From the NCBI GenBank assembly GCA_963169765.1, contig CAUJEN010000090.1:186001-250000 (forward strand): 64,000 bases of DNA. The letters are read 5' to 3'. The notes under the pieces are model-generated. The model ran no database searches, was not told the origin of the DNA, and worked only from the letters and a program-made list of their open reading frames with translations. The position numbers were made by a program, and so were the translations under genes. Below, piece by piece: positions 33,092-41,737 of the stretch; the first letter of the stretch is position 1; every line of letters begins with the position of its first letter. This DNA comes from QWHO01 sp021404945. GTDB lineage: Bacteria > Vulcanimicrobiota > Xenobia > Xenobiales > QWHO01.

Positions 33092-34576
33092 TCACTTCTT
33101 CTTCTGATAGCCAGGAGCCTCGCGCAGGAGCTTCAGGCCCTTCTGAGCGTGGGTTTTGTCTTCGGTCTTGGCGGCCGGATTGCTTAAAATGGCCTGATAG
33201 CGAGATTCCTCTGCCTTAGCGAAGGCTGCCATGCCCTCAGGCCTGGTGGAGAAGGCCGGATAGCTCGGCTGTACGCCGTATTTGGCCATCGCATCGGCGC
33301 GGGCTTCCAGTTCCTCGCGGCCCAGACCCAGGTCCTTGGGAAACTTGGCGACCAGGAACACGTCGCGAGCGGGATCAAGATCCAGGATGGTGGGCCGGAT
33401 GAACTCGGTCTCGCCCCGGAACGTGGTCAGATCCCAGATCTTGAAGGTCTCAGCCGGGGTGCGGCCGCCCCGCTCCTCGTAGTCGCGCACCAGGCGGCGC
33501 AGCAGGCGGTCGTCGGCGCTGGGGCTGTCGAGGTAGACCGCCTTATAGGGCAGGCCCAGCTTCTCGAAGTGCTCCACCACGGCCGGGTTGGTGGCGTGAA
33601 TGCTGTCCAGCACGATGATGCTGTCCGAGCCCACCTCCACGTGGTTGGGCTTCTCCTCACGAAAGCCGGTCACTTTCACGCCTTCCATGCGCCAGCCGCC
33701 CGGGCGGATGTCCTGGAAGTTGTAGACGGGCAGGTCGGCCGCCCCGGTCTGCGCCAGGGTGCTCAGGTCTTCCTTGAGCTTCTGCATATCCATGAAGTCG
33801 GCGTGATCCCAGTAGTAGGAGCCGTCGGCAGCCTGCGGGTAGCCGGGCTGATCGACGTCCTTGAAGTACATGTCGCCCATCACGGTGGTTACCGGGCGAT
33901 CGCCGGCGAATTTCTGAATCTCGCGGATCAGAGTCGACTTGCCGGCCGCCGAGGGTCCGCCCACCAGGATCACCACCCGCTCGCCCTGGGGCAGTCCCTT
34001 CACGAGCGCCTCGAGTTGCTCGTACTGATTGTGGGTGCGGCCCTCATCCAGCGCCTGGGCCACGTCGGCCTCGTCCAGGGCGCCGGGCAGGCGCAACACG
34101 TGGGCTCGGCCCTGAGAGTCGACCTGCTGGACCTTCTCATAGCTGACGGGATACTTGCCGGCCATCTCTTTGATGAGATCGCTGGAGCCGAACCGCTGGT
34201 TGACCTCGAAAGCGCCCTCCAGGCTGGCCGAGTTGACCGCGTCCGGACGGCTGATGACCACGGTCTTCGTCTGATTGCCCTCGGCTGGCATGACTCCCAC
34301 CACGGCTTTGAAAGTGGGATAGCGGTCCATCTGCTCGATCAGGACTTTGGTGGTGGCGGCCAGGGCTTCCGGATTGGCCACCTGGTCGGCGGTCAGGGTG
34401 GTGGTGGCCAGGTGGGGCTCGCCCTGAACCGCAGTCAGAAGCTGCTGTTTCAGATTCTGAGCCGGCCGCTGGCCACCGATCTCGACCTGGTCCCCGTGGG
34501 CTGCGCACGAGCCGCATGCGCTCTGGGGTCGAGCCATAAAGGATTGGGTGGCCGCGGTCAGGGTCTGCACGGTCAT
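33092..34576 (-). CDS. P-loop (uridine kinase / zeta-toxin-like) NTPase
   Basis: Protein of 494 residues from the ATG at 34576 (GGAAGGA upstream). The central domain has a P-loop GGPSAAGKSTLIREI, then GDMYFKDVDQPGY, NFQDIRPGGW, IIVLDSIHA and a late helix RRLVRDYEERGGRT, a layout like uridine kinase or phosphoribulokinase. The N-terminal 200 residues are distinct: a Cys pair (CGSC) near residue 20, then a region with no recognised fold (MDRYPTFKAVVGVMPAEGNQ). A DQVEIGG stretch near the start vaguely recalls the tag of the neighbouring genes. The substrate is unknown. Confidence 0.75.
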   Translation of the reverse strand: MTVQTLTAATQSFMARPQSACGSCAAHGDQVEIGGQRPAQNLKQQLLTAVQGEPHLATTTLTADQVANPEALAATTKVLIEQMDRYPTFKAVVGVMPAEGNQTKTVVISRPDAVNSASLEGAFEVNQRFGSSDLIKEMAGKYPVSYEKVQQVDSQGRAHVLRLPGALDEADVAQALDEGRTHNQYEQLEALVKGLPQGERVVILVGGPSAAGKSTLIREIQKFAGDRPVTTVMGDMYFKDVDQPGYPQAADGSYYWDHADFMDMQKLKEDLSTLAQTGAADLPVYNFQDIRPGGWRMEGVKVTGFREEKPNHVEVGSDSIIVLDSIHATNPAVVEHFEKLGLPYKAVYLDSPSADDRLLRRLVRDYEERGGRTPAETFKIWDLTTFRGETEFIRPTILDLDPARDVFLVAKFPKDLGLGREELEARADAMAKYGVQPSYPAFSTRPEGMAAFAKAEESRYQAILSNPAAKTEDKTHAQKGLKLLREAPGYQKKK

Positions 34577-34694
34577 CGTCTCTCGTCCTTCCTTCCAGAC
34601 AAATGGATCTATCTGTTCAAGCCAAGTATGCCGTGGCCGACTGAAAAAAGTTGGAAACAGGACTGTAACCATTTTCGGGTCGAAGGCTTCAGGT

Positions 34695-35231
34695 ATGTCG
34701 AAGAATTTCTTGTCGCTGCTCCTTGCCGGACTGTTCGGCCTGGCGGTCGGCTGCTCGACTCCAGCCCCGTCGAGCACCGGCCCGACGCCCACTGCGACCA
34801 CCAGCGCCACAGCCAGTCCTTCAGCGAGCACTTCGGCGCCGAGCAAGGAGGCGGCCCTGAGCACCCTGATGGCTCTGGCGCGGGCCATCGAGGCCGGTAA
34901 GGTCGAGGAGGCCAGTGCGCTTGTGATGATCCCCAAAGGAATGCCTCCCGACGAGATCGGGCCCGAGTTGCAGAAGTCGCTCGAGCGGGGGGAGATCTCG
35001 GTCAGCGGCGTGGAAAAGCTGGGCAAACTGGGCAGTTTCGGGACCGCCCGAGAGATCTTTGCGGACCGGGCCGATCATTTTGCCCAGAAGGCCGGGGTCG
35101 ACCCGGAGCAGTGCTGGGCCTTCAGTTTTCAGGAGGCCGAAGCGGTGCTCTTCTGGGACGGTCAGACGTTCAAGGCCATTCGCTTTGACGATATCGGGAA
35201 AATTTCCGGCGACGACAAAGAACACCAGTAA
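34695..35231 (+). CDS. Putative lipoprotein
   Basis: Protein of 178 residues with a lipoprotein signal: MSKNFLSLLLAGLFGLAVGC, lipobox Cys at position 20. A Ser/Thr/Pro/Ala-rich linker (about 22-50) leads to a small folded domain (about 55-178) that may be alpha/beta (EAALSTLMALARAIEAGKVE, AFSFQEAEAVLFWDG). The family is not recognised. It stands alone between two opposed genes. Confidence 0.7.
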   Translation: MSKNFLSLLLAGLFGLAVGCSTPAPSSTGPTPTATTSATASPSASTSAPSKEAALSTLMALARAIEAGKVEEASALVMIPKGMPPDEIGPELQKSLERGEISVSGVEKLGKLGSFGTAREIFADRADHFAQKAGVDPEQCWAFSFQEAEAVLFWDGQTFKAIRFDDIGKISGDDKEHQ

Positions 35232-35276
35232 AGCAGTTCGGGAAACAATGCCTGGCCTTCGATCAGGAGGCCCCGG

Positions 35277-35301
35277 GGTCCCGTCAGGTTGTCACGGGAC
35301 C
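35277..35301. terminator. Possible hairpin terminator between convergent genes
   Basis: Arms GGTCCCGT (35277-35284) and ACGGGACC (35294-35301) lie between the lipoprotein gene and pta, overlapping the last codons of pta. There is no T-run, so assignment as a terminator is weak. Confidence 0.35.
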
Positions 35302-36293
35302 GAAGCCGAGCTTCTCTGTTGAGCCTGCACCGCCGTGATCACGGTGGCCTGAACGATGTCCTCCGCCTTGCAGCCTCGCGAGAGGTCGTTGGAGGGTTGC
35401 TCCAATCCCTGCAGGATGGGCCCGATGGCGGTGGCCCCGGCCAGGCGCTCCACCAGCTTGTAACCGATGTTGCCCGACTGCAGGTCGGGGAAAATGAGCA
35501 CGTTGGCCTGGCCTGCCACGCTTGAGCCGGGTGCCTTGCTGGCCGCCACCGCGGGCACCAGGGCTGCGTCCAACTGCAATTCCCCGTCCACTGCCAGCTC
35601 GGGCCGGCGTGCCTGCAGAGTGCGGACGGCCTCTACCACCTTGTCCACCAGCGGATCCTTGGCGCTCCCTTTGGTGGAGAAGCTCAGCAGGGCCACTCTC
35701 GGCTCCACCTCCAGGAAGGCGCGGCAGGTGTCGGCCGTGCAGGAAGCGATCTCGGCCAGTTGGGGCGCGGTGGGGTTGACCACCACGCCGCAGTCGGCGA
35801 AGAGCAGGGGAGTGCCGTCCTTGAGCACCATCAAGAAGAAACTCGAGACGGTCTTAATTCCGGCCTTGAGGCCCAGGCAGAGGAGGGCGGACCGCACGGT
35901 GTGGGCGGTGGTGTTGGTCGCCCCGGCTACGGTGCCGTCTGCCTCGCCCAGGCGCACCATCATGTTGGCGAAGTAGAGCGGGTCCTCCAGGGCCTTCTCG
36001 GCCTCCATCTCGGTCAGGCCGCGGTGGCGGCGAGATTGAAAATACTCCCTCACGTAGCGAGCCCGATCGGGATGACCTTTGGGGTCGATCAGCTCCACTC
36101 CGGTCAGCTCGATTCCTGCTCGGGAAGCCCGCTGCGACAGTGCTTCCGGCCGACCCAACAGGCCCACCCGGGCCAGGCCTCGTTCGGCGATCCAGCGAGC
36201 GGCCTGGAGCACACGTTCGTCCTCCCCTTCGGGAAGCAGGATCAATCGAGGGTTTGCTCGGGCTCGTTCTTGAAGGCGATGCAAAACTTCCAT
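35292..36293 (-). CDS. pta: Phosphate acetyltransferase
   Basis: Interconverts acetyl-CoA and acetyl phosphate. The 333-residue product is the usual length of the short Pta type. Visible: ILLPEGEDERVLQAA, MMVRLGEADGTVAGA, FADCGVVVNPTAPQLAEIA, VALLSFSTKGSA, DGELQLDAALVP, SVAGQANVLIFPDLQSGNIGYKL and GPILQGLEQPSNDLSRG. The ATG at 36293 fits the family start; the open frame extends to 36389 but into the divergent neighbour. No ackA is visible next to it. Confidence 0.97.
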   Translation of the reverse strand: MEVLHRLQERARANPRLILLPEGEDERVLQAARWIAERGLARVGLLGRPEALSQRASRAGIELTGVELIDPKGHPDRARYVREYFQSRRHRGLTEMEAEKALEDPLYFANMMVRLGEADGTVAGATNTTAHTVRSALLCLGLKAGIKTVSSFFLMVLKDGTPLLFADCGVVVNPTAPQLAEIASCTADTCRAFLEVEPRVALLSFSTKGSAKDPLVDKVVEAVRTLQARRPELAVDGELQLDAALVPAVAASKAPGSSVAGQANVLIFPDLQSGNIGYKLVERLAGATAIGPILQGLEQPSNDLSRGCKAEDIVQATVITAVQAQQRSSASVP

Positions 36294-36345
36294 GACCAGG
36301 GCAGGGTTCCAGGGAGTCGACAAGAAGACCTTCCCGCCAAAACTC

Positions 36346-37476
36346 ATGAGACATAGAGCCCTTTCCCTTACCTTCACCCTGCTCGTCACGCTGCTCTTTC
36401 TGACCCTCGGATTGACAGCCCAGGAGCCGCCCGCGGGCGATCAGAGTCCGAGCCCCGAGGCGAGTTCGAGCCCTGGTGCAAGTCCCAGTGCCGGCGAGGC
36501 CAGCAGTCCGTCTCCTTCACCCTCTCTCGAGCCCGTCTCCACTCCCTCTCCCAGCCCCAGCGCCTCGCCCTTCAAGATCTACATCTCTGACAGCGAGAAC
36601 GGTCGCATCGTCATTATGGACGACCTCAAGGGCACCAACCTCAAAGGGTTAGGCGGAGCCGGGCGCGGCCCGGGCAAGTTCCTCGATCCGGGACAGGTGT
36701 GGGTGGATCAAGATCGTTATCTCTACGTGGCCGACAAGGGCAATGATCGGATTGTCAAGCTCGATCTCAAGCCCGAAGAGGGCTTGCCCGTATGGACCGA
36801 GCTGAAGGATCTGAAAAAGCCTGAAGGCGTGGCCGTCTGGGGCGATGAGGTTTTTGTCTCGGAGACCGGGGCCAACCAGCTGGTGGTCTACAAAGACGGA
36901 CAGGGTGATCCGATCCGCACCATCACCGATCCCATGCTGAAGCAGCCGGGCAAGCTCTGGTTCGATGATACCGGACGGCTGTTCGTCTGCTGCGGAGAGT
37001 ACCCGCCGGGCGGCCAGGTGGTCATGATTGCGCCTGGCACCGACCAGAAGCCCAAAGAGTGGGAGGCCTACCAGGGGGTGGGCCTGCGGCCAACCGGCTA
37101 CCAGCCGCGCCAGGCGGTGCTGCGCAAGAACCGCATCCTGTCCATCGATTCCAGCTCCAACCGGCTGACCGCCACCGACAACGCGGCTGGCCGGGCGACC
37201 CGTGAGATCGGTAGTTACGGCTCGGGCCTGGGCCGCTTCATGCGTCCTGAGGGAATGGCCCTCGACAGCCAGGGCCGCATCTATATCGCCGACTCGGGCA
37301 ACGACCGGATCGTGCGCATCGACGACCCCACCGGAGCCGGCTGGCTGGAGTACCAGCCCGGTCGCAATCCCAACAACCTGCTGCGCGGTCCGAAGAGCAT
37401 CTTCATCTGGGCCCCCACCAAACCACCGCCGCCCGAGCCACCGCCCGAGGACAAGAAGGACAAGAAAGAGAAATAG
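36346..37476 (+). CDS. Exported NHL-repeat beta-propeller protein
   Basis: Protein of 376 residues. A signal peptide (MRHRALSLTFTLLVTLLFLT, cleavage near LTAQE) is followed by a 50-residue Ser/Pro-rich linker and about five NHL-type blades (KIYISDSENGRIVIMDD, YLYVADKGNDRIVKLDL, RIYIADSGNDRIVRIDD). The end is Pro- then Lys-rich (PPPPEPPPEDKKDKKEK). Such propellers bind proteins or other ligands outside the cell; the target is unknown. It diverges from pta with about 50 bases between starts. Confidence 0.88.
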   Translation: MRHRALSLTFTLLVTLLFLTLGLTAQEPPAGDQSPSPEASSSPGASPSAGEASSPSPSPSLEPVSTPSPSPSASPFKIYISDSENGRIVIMDDLKGTNLKGLGGAGRGPGKFLDPGQVWVDQDRYLYVADKGNDRIVKLDLKPEEGLPVWTELKDLKKPEGVAVWGDEVFVSETGANQLVVYKDGQGDPIRTITDPMLKQPGKLWFDDTGRLFVCCGEYPPGGQVVMIAPGTDQKPKEWEAYQGVGLRPTGYQPRQAVLRKNRILSIDSSSNRLTATDNAAGRATREIGSYGSGLGRFMRPEGMALDSQGRIYIADSGNDRIVRIDDPTGAGWLEYQPGRNPNNLLRGPKSIFIWAPTKPPPPEPPPEDKKDKKEK

Positions 37477-37483
37477 CTCCAGG

Positions 37484-37738
37484 ATGGATTCCGAAGAACA
37501 GATCGCCAACCGCGAGACCCAGGCCCTGGCCGCCCGCCGCCCCGATGACTGGCAGGCGCTGGGCGAAGCCTTCGAAGCCATGGGCAAGGCCGGATTGGCT
37601 CTGACCATCGGCTTCACGGTGGCCGCCGGGGTCTGCAAGATGGCCCAGCAGGGCAAGCTGAAGCTGCCCGATTTCCTGGGCATGGTGGGCCTGACACCCC
37701 CTTCTCCCCCGAGTCAGGAAGAACGCCCTACTTCTTGA
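37484..37738 (+). CDS. Small uncharacterised protein with one hydrophobic helix
   Basis: Protein of 84 residues starting 7 bases after the NHL gene. A charged helix (EEQIANRETQALAARRPDDW) is followed by a hydrophobic stretch (LALTIGFTVAAGV) and a Pro/Ser tail. It may be membrane-associated and co-expressed with the NHL protein. No family is recognised. Its stop region overlaps the convergent gene by 11 bases. Confidence 0.5.
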   Translation: MDSEEQIANRETQALAARRPDDWQALGEAFEAMGKAGLALTIGFTVAAGVCKMAQQGKLKLPDFLGMVGLTPPSPPSQEERPTS

Positions 37739-38174
37739 GCTGAGGGGCCAGCTCATCGCGCAGAGTCTTGTACTCGGCGTACGCCTGGTCGGCTGAGCGG
37801 CGCACCGCTTCAGGCCCTCCTTTGGGGCCAATAGCCAGGTAGTTCTGCTCGCGGGACATCCAATCCAGCTCGCAGCCGATGAGGTCGCGCAGCTTGCTGT
37901 GGACCACCTTCAGCTCTTGCTTGTCGGGCTCGGGGCCCAGGCCTTTCTGAACCTGGGAGAGCTCTTTCTTCAGCCCCTCGAGGAAGACATCGTCGCGCTC
38001 GATCTGGGCGATCTCGGACGGACTGGTCCCGGCCGGTTTCTTGACGGTCAGAGCCTTCTTTTCGGAGGCCAGCACGGCCGCGTAGGCTTTCTTCATCGTG
38101 GCCAGGCTCCTGGCATCGTCGGCCAGCGCCGGCAGCAGCAACAGCAACAGGAAAAGAACAGGGAGCTTTCTCAC
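37728..38174 (-). CDS. Small exported helical protein
   Basis: Protein of 148 residues from the GTG at 38174, chosen because it begins directly with a signal peptide (VRKLPVLFLLLLLLPALADD). The mature part is charged and helical (LATMKKAYAAVLASEKKAL, LEGLKKELSQVQKGLG, YAEYKTLRDELAPQLKK), perhaps a coiled-coil. No family is recognised. The frame runs further upstream, but that part is Arg/Pro-rich shadow of the neighbouring gene. Confidence 0.65.
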   Translation of the reverse strand: MRKLPVLFLLLLLLPALADDARSLATMKKAYAAVLASEKKALTVKKPAGTSPSEIAQIERDDVFLEGLKKELSQVQKGLGPEPDKQELKVVHSKLRDLIGCELDWMSREQNYLAIGPKGGPEAVRRSADQAYAEYKTLRDELAPQLKK

Positions 38175-38275
38175 GGTCGAGGAGATTCGTCTTCGGTCGG
38201 AGAGGACCTTCGGCCGCCCACGAACAGGGCAAGCAGGAAAGCCCCTGGCTGGCCAGTCCCCGTGGCTCTGGTCGC

Positions 38276-39766
38276 TCAGCTTTTCCCGGCTGCCCGTTTG
38301 GTTGGCGAGCGCTTCTTCTGGCGCACCACCAGCTCGCCTTTCTCGGTCTGCACCTCCACCCAGTCGCCCTCGTGATATTGCTCTTCGAGCATGGCGTGGG
38401 CCAGGCGGTTCTCCACTTCGCGGGTGAACAGGCGGCGCAGCGTGCCCGCACCCTCGGGGCCGCCCTCGGCCTTGCCGATCAAGAACTCGTGCACCTCCGG
38501 TCGCACTGTCACCCTGACCCCGCGGCGCTGCTTGAGGTGGCGGGCCAGATCGTTGGTCCACTTCTCCACCAGCTCGGCCATGTCTGATCGGCCCAGGGGC
38601 GGGAAGAGCACCACGTCGTCCACCTGCTCGAGGGCTTCCGAGCTGAGAGCACGCTCGAGCTCGGGCAGGAGAGCGCGCTCGAGCTTGTCCTGGGCTGACA
38701 GCCGGTGGCGGTCGGAGAGTCGGAAGCCCACTGGCTGCTCGCGCTCAAACATGTCGGCGTCCACCACCACCGACAGGATCACCACGTTGTCGCGAAATTC
38801 CACCCGCTGGCCGCGTCCGTCGATCACGTGGCCCCGGGCCAGGATCTGGTGAATCACGTCCAGCGCCCGCGGATGGGCGCGGTCGGCGTCTTCCAGGTAG
38901 AGCACCGAGTAGGGATACTCCTGGGCCAGCATGGTGAGAACGCCCTCTTGTTCCTGGGGGGAGCCGCCCGCATGGCCGGCCAGGCGCATGGCCCGCAGCT
39001 CGTCGGAGAACTCGTCCAGATTCAGACGGATGAGCCGTTCAGGATCGTTGAACAAGAACTCGGCCAGGCTGACGGCCAGGGTGGTCTTGCCAGCCCCCCG
39101 TGGGCCGGCGAAGAGAAAGCTGGCCAGTGGGCGGCCAGCCTCAGACAGGCCCGCCCACGATCGCACCAGCGCCGCGGCCACCCGGTCCACGGCGGCGTCC
39201 TGGCCGATGATCTTGTCTTTCAGAGTCTGGGCTGAAGCCTTCAGGCGCTCGCGCCAGCGCTTGGCCTCGGCCAGCTGGCCGGGACGCTCGGGCCCGGAGG
39301 CCAGGGAAAAGACGCGCGGTCGACGACGGGTGGGCTCACCCATGAGCTCTTCCAGGGCCGCCGACCAGCTCACCAGGTCGGCCCCCCGACTCAACAGAAG
39401 GCTGGCGGCGTCGCTGTCTCGATCCTGCAGCACGGCCCAGAGCAGGTAGATCGAGTTGACAGGCCGCGAGTAGCTCGAGGCCATGTCCTCGGCCAGCCGC
39501 AGCGCCCCCAGGGCACGCAGGCTGGGAGGGGGCACCCAGTCTTCCTCCGCGTTCCCCTTGCCCCTGCCGACCAGGGTCAGGACAGCCTTCTTCACTTTGC
39601 TGGCGGTGATGCCCCGCCGGCGCAGGAAGCGTCCCCCTTCGCCGCTGTCCTCCTCGGCCAGCCCGATCAGAAGGTGCTCGGGACAAAGATAGACGTGACC
39701 CATGGCCAGGCAGGTCCTTCGGGCCAGAGCCAGGGCCTGCACCACGTCGTGAGCCTGAAAGTACAT
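38276..39766 (-). CDS. Clp-family AAA+ ATPase with Clp_N domain and one ATPase module
   Basis: Protein of 496 residues. Residues about 1-145 resemble the double Clp_N repeat (VYLCPEHLLIGLAEED, SIYLLWAVLQDRDSDA). A single AAA+ module follows (about 180-480): IIGQDAAVDRVA, Walker A GPRGAGKTTLA, and a Walker B region VLYLEDADRAHP. ClpB/ClpC proteins have two modules, so this is a short form resembling their second module. The usual LLDE of Walker B is LYLED, so the acidic pair is changed. No ClpP-binding loop was identified. It starts directly after the TPR gene on the same strand. Confidence 0.85.
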   Translation of the reverse strand: MYFQAHDVVQALALARRTCLAMGHVYLCPEHLLIGLAEEDSGEGGRFLRRRGITASKVKKAVLTLVGRGKGNAEEDWVPPPSLRALGALRLAEDMASSYSRPVNSIYLLWAVLQDRDSDAASLLLSRGADLVSWSAALEELMGEPTRRRPRVFSLASGPERPGQLAEAKRWRERLKASAQTLKDKIIGQDAAVDRVAAALVRSWAGLSEAGRPLASFLFAGPRGAGKTTLAVSLAEFLFNDPERLIRLNLDEFSDELRAMRLAGHAGGSPQEQEGVLTMLAQEYPYSVLYLEDADRAHPRALDVIHQILARGHVIDGRGQRVEFRDNVVILSVVVDADMFEREQPVGFRLSDRHRLSAQDKLERALLPELERALSSEALEQVDDVVLFPPLGRSDMAELVEKWTNDLARHLKQRRGVRVTVRPEVHEFLIGKAEGGPEGAGTLRRLFTREVENRLAHAMLEEQYHEGDWVEVQTEKGELVVRQKKRSPTKRAAGKS

Positions 39767-41665
39767 CTAGCCTTCCTCCGGAAGCTGGCGGGCGATGCCG
39801 TCGAGCAGATCCTCCACCCGCTCCACCAGGGTGACCTCGGGCAACAGCCAGAGGGCGGGTGGCAGGCGCAACAGCTCGGAAGCGCTGGTTCGCGGCAGGA
39901 GGAGCCGGCGGTAGGGGAAGCCCTCGCCGGAAAGCTGGGCCAGCGAGCCGCCCGCATCCACCGGCCCCGAGAGCCGTCCCTCCAGGTCAATGCGGCCCAG
40001 CACCACCTGGCCGGGGGCCGGGTCCTGGTTCTGCAGCGCCATGGCCAGGGCGGCCATGACGGCCCCTCCGGCATCCTCGCGAAGACTGGGCTTCTCTTCC
40101 TTCTCGTCCCCTTTGGGGGGCTCGTCCAGCCTGGGGTAGAGAGCCGAAATGTGCAGGTGCAGCACCCGGTAGGTGGGATCGTCCAGTCCCAGCTCGTCGA
40201 AGCGGATCTGCAGCAGGGAGAGAGCCAGGCGGGCCAGCTCTCCGGCCAGCTTGCCCCCTTCGCCGGTCACGATCAGCTCGCCCCGACCGGGAAGGGAGCG
40301 AGCCTGGACCAGGAAGCCGACCACCCGCTCGGAGCCAACGGGATAGACCAGCCCCGGCGAAACTTCCGGCTCAGAGCGCAGACGCTCGCGTTGCACCCGG
40401 GCCAGGGTGGTCAGGCGCGGCTGAGCAGTGTGACGGGCGGCTTCGGCCAGCAGACTCCAGCCTTCTTCCAGGCCTGGCCGAAGAGCAAGCAGTTTTTCCA
40501 GGCTCTCCAGCGCCTGGGGCCATCGCTCCAGCTCGGCCAGGCAGCGTGCCTCGCCCCACAGGGCGGGCCAGGCCGCCTCTCCCTCCAGCAGTCGGGTGAA
40601 CAGCTTGAGAGCGGCTGCGGGTTTTCCTCGGGCGAACTCTTCCTCGGCCCGGGCCAGGGCCGTCTGGTGCTTGCCGTTTCCGGCCTCGACGGTCCGCTCG
40701 GGCTCGTCTTCTTCTTCCGCGGGGCTCTCGAGCTGGCTCAAGAAGGCTGCCTCGGCCTCCCGGATGCGACCCAGGCCCAGCAGGCTTTCCGCCTGGTAGG
40801 AGTGCACCCAGCCGGGGGCCTGCTCGCCAAGCTCGGGCAGAATCCTCAAAGCCTCTTGATAGCGGCGATAATCGAGCAGCAGCGAGGCCACCTCTTCGAG
40901 ACGCTCGGCGTCGTCATCACGCGTCTTGAGAGACTCGGAAAGCTGACTGAGCGCTTCCTCCGGATCGCCCTGCAGGCGAGCGATACGGGCCAGCATAAGG
41001 CGCGCGGCCGAGGCGTCCCACTGCAGCGAGAAGCGGTCTTCGCGCCAGGTGCCGTCCACGTCCAGCTCCAGAACGCGCTCGAACTCCGCCCGGGCCGCCT
41101 CCAGATGCTCGGTGCGATAGAAGAGCACTCCCAGCAGGTAGCGCATGGAAACACTGCGTGCATCCTCCTCGAGCGCGCCATAGGTGCGTTCCAGGGGGGT
41201 GGTCTCTTCCGGGCTGCCAAGCTGATCGAGCACGAATCCATAGAGAGCCAGAGATTCGCTCAGGCGAGGATCCGAGCCGCCCTGCTCGCGCCGTCGCAGG
41301 TAGTGGGGACGGAGCAGCACGATGTCGGTCCAGCGCTGCAGACGCACCAGCAGCGTGCCGACCCGGTCGAGCGGCTCCACCCCTGCTGGCTCGGCCTCGG
41401 CCCAGTTGAAGTAGGCCTCGAGAGCGTCCTCCAGCTCACCGCGGGCCTCGCGCACGCCGCCGAGCCACTCCCAGTAGAGAGACTTCAGCTCCGAGCGTGG
41501 GTCGAGCTCGGCCGAGCGGGCGTAGGCGGCGGCCGCATCCTCGACCCGGTCGATGCGCAGGTAGGCTTCCCCGAGAGTTACCGCCAGCTCGGCATTCTTG
41601 GGCTCGTCCTTGAGGCGTTTCTCGATCTCCTGGATACGCTCGGCGGCGTCGGGTTGCAGGGCCAT
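39767..41665 (-). CDS. Large TPR-repeat protein
   Basis: Protein of 632 residues. The N-terminal 450 residues form many TPR-like units (KNAELAVTLGEAYLRIDRVE, DALEAYFNWAEAEPAG, AARAEFERVLELDVDG, LARAEEEFARGKPAAALKLF). The C-terminal 180 residues are of different character (VLGRIDLEGRLSGPVDAGGS, LPRTSASELLRLPPALWLLP) and recall the substrate-binding part of Lon-type proteases (S16 domain); I do not see the full catalytic Ser-Lys dyad with confidence. No membrane segment. Its stop abuts the Clp-like gene, which supports a shared proteolysis or remodelling role. Confidence 0.75.
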   Translation of the reverse strand: MALQPDAAERIQEIEKRLKDEPKNAELAVTLGEAYLRIDRVEDAAAAYARSAELDPRSELKSLYWEWLGGVREARGELEDALEAYFNWAEAEPAGVEPLDRVGTLLVRLQRWTDIVLLRPHYLRRREQGGSDPRLSESLALYGFVLDQLGSPEETTPLERTYGALEEDARSVSMRYLLGVLFYRTEHLEAARAEFERVLELDVDGTWREDRFSLQWDASAARLMLARIARLQGDPEEALSQLSESLKTRDDDAERLEEVASLLLDYRRYQEALRILPELGEQAPGWVHSYQAESLLGLGRIREAEAAFLSQLESPAEEEDEPERTVEAGNGKHQTALARAEEEFARGKPAAALKLFTRLLEGEAAWPALWGEARCLAELERWPQALESLEKLLALRPGLEEGWSLLAEAARHTAQPRLTTLARVQRERLRSEPEVSPGLVYPVGSERVVGFLVQARSLPGRGELIVTGEGGKLAGELARLALSLLQIRFDELGLDDPTYRVLHLHISALYPRLDEPPKGDEKEEKPSLREDAGGAVMAALAMALQNQDPAPGQVVLGRIDLEGRLSGPVDAGGSLAQLSGEGFPYRRLLLPRTSASELLRLPPALWLLPEVTLVERVEDLLDGIARQLPEEG

Positions 41666-41711
41666 GCCAGGCTCGCTTCGCGTGCCTCGGGGGCTTGCCC
41701 TGTAAAAGAAG

Positions 41712-41733
41712 GAGACGGGATTGCTCCCGTCTC
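41712..41733 (-). terminator. Rho-independent terminator
   Basis: Perfect 9-base arms GAGACGGGA (41712-41720) and TCCCGTCTC (41725-41733) with a 4-base loop, followed on the minus strand by CTTCTTTTAC. It lies just after the stop of the upstream TPR gene. Confidence 0.85.
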
Positions 41734-41737
41734 TGGC

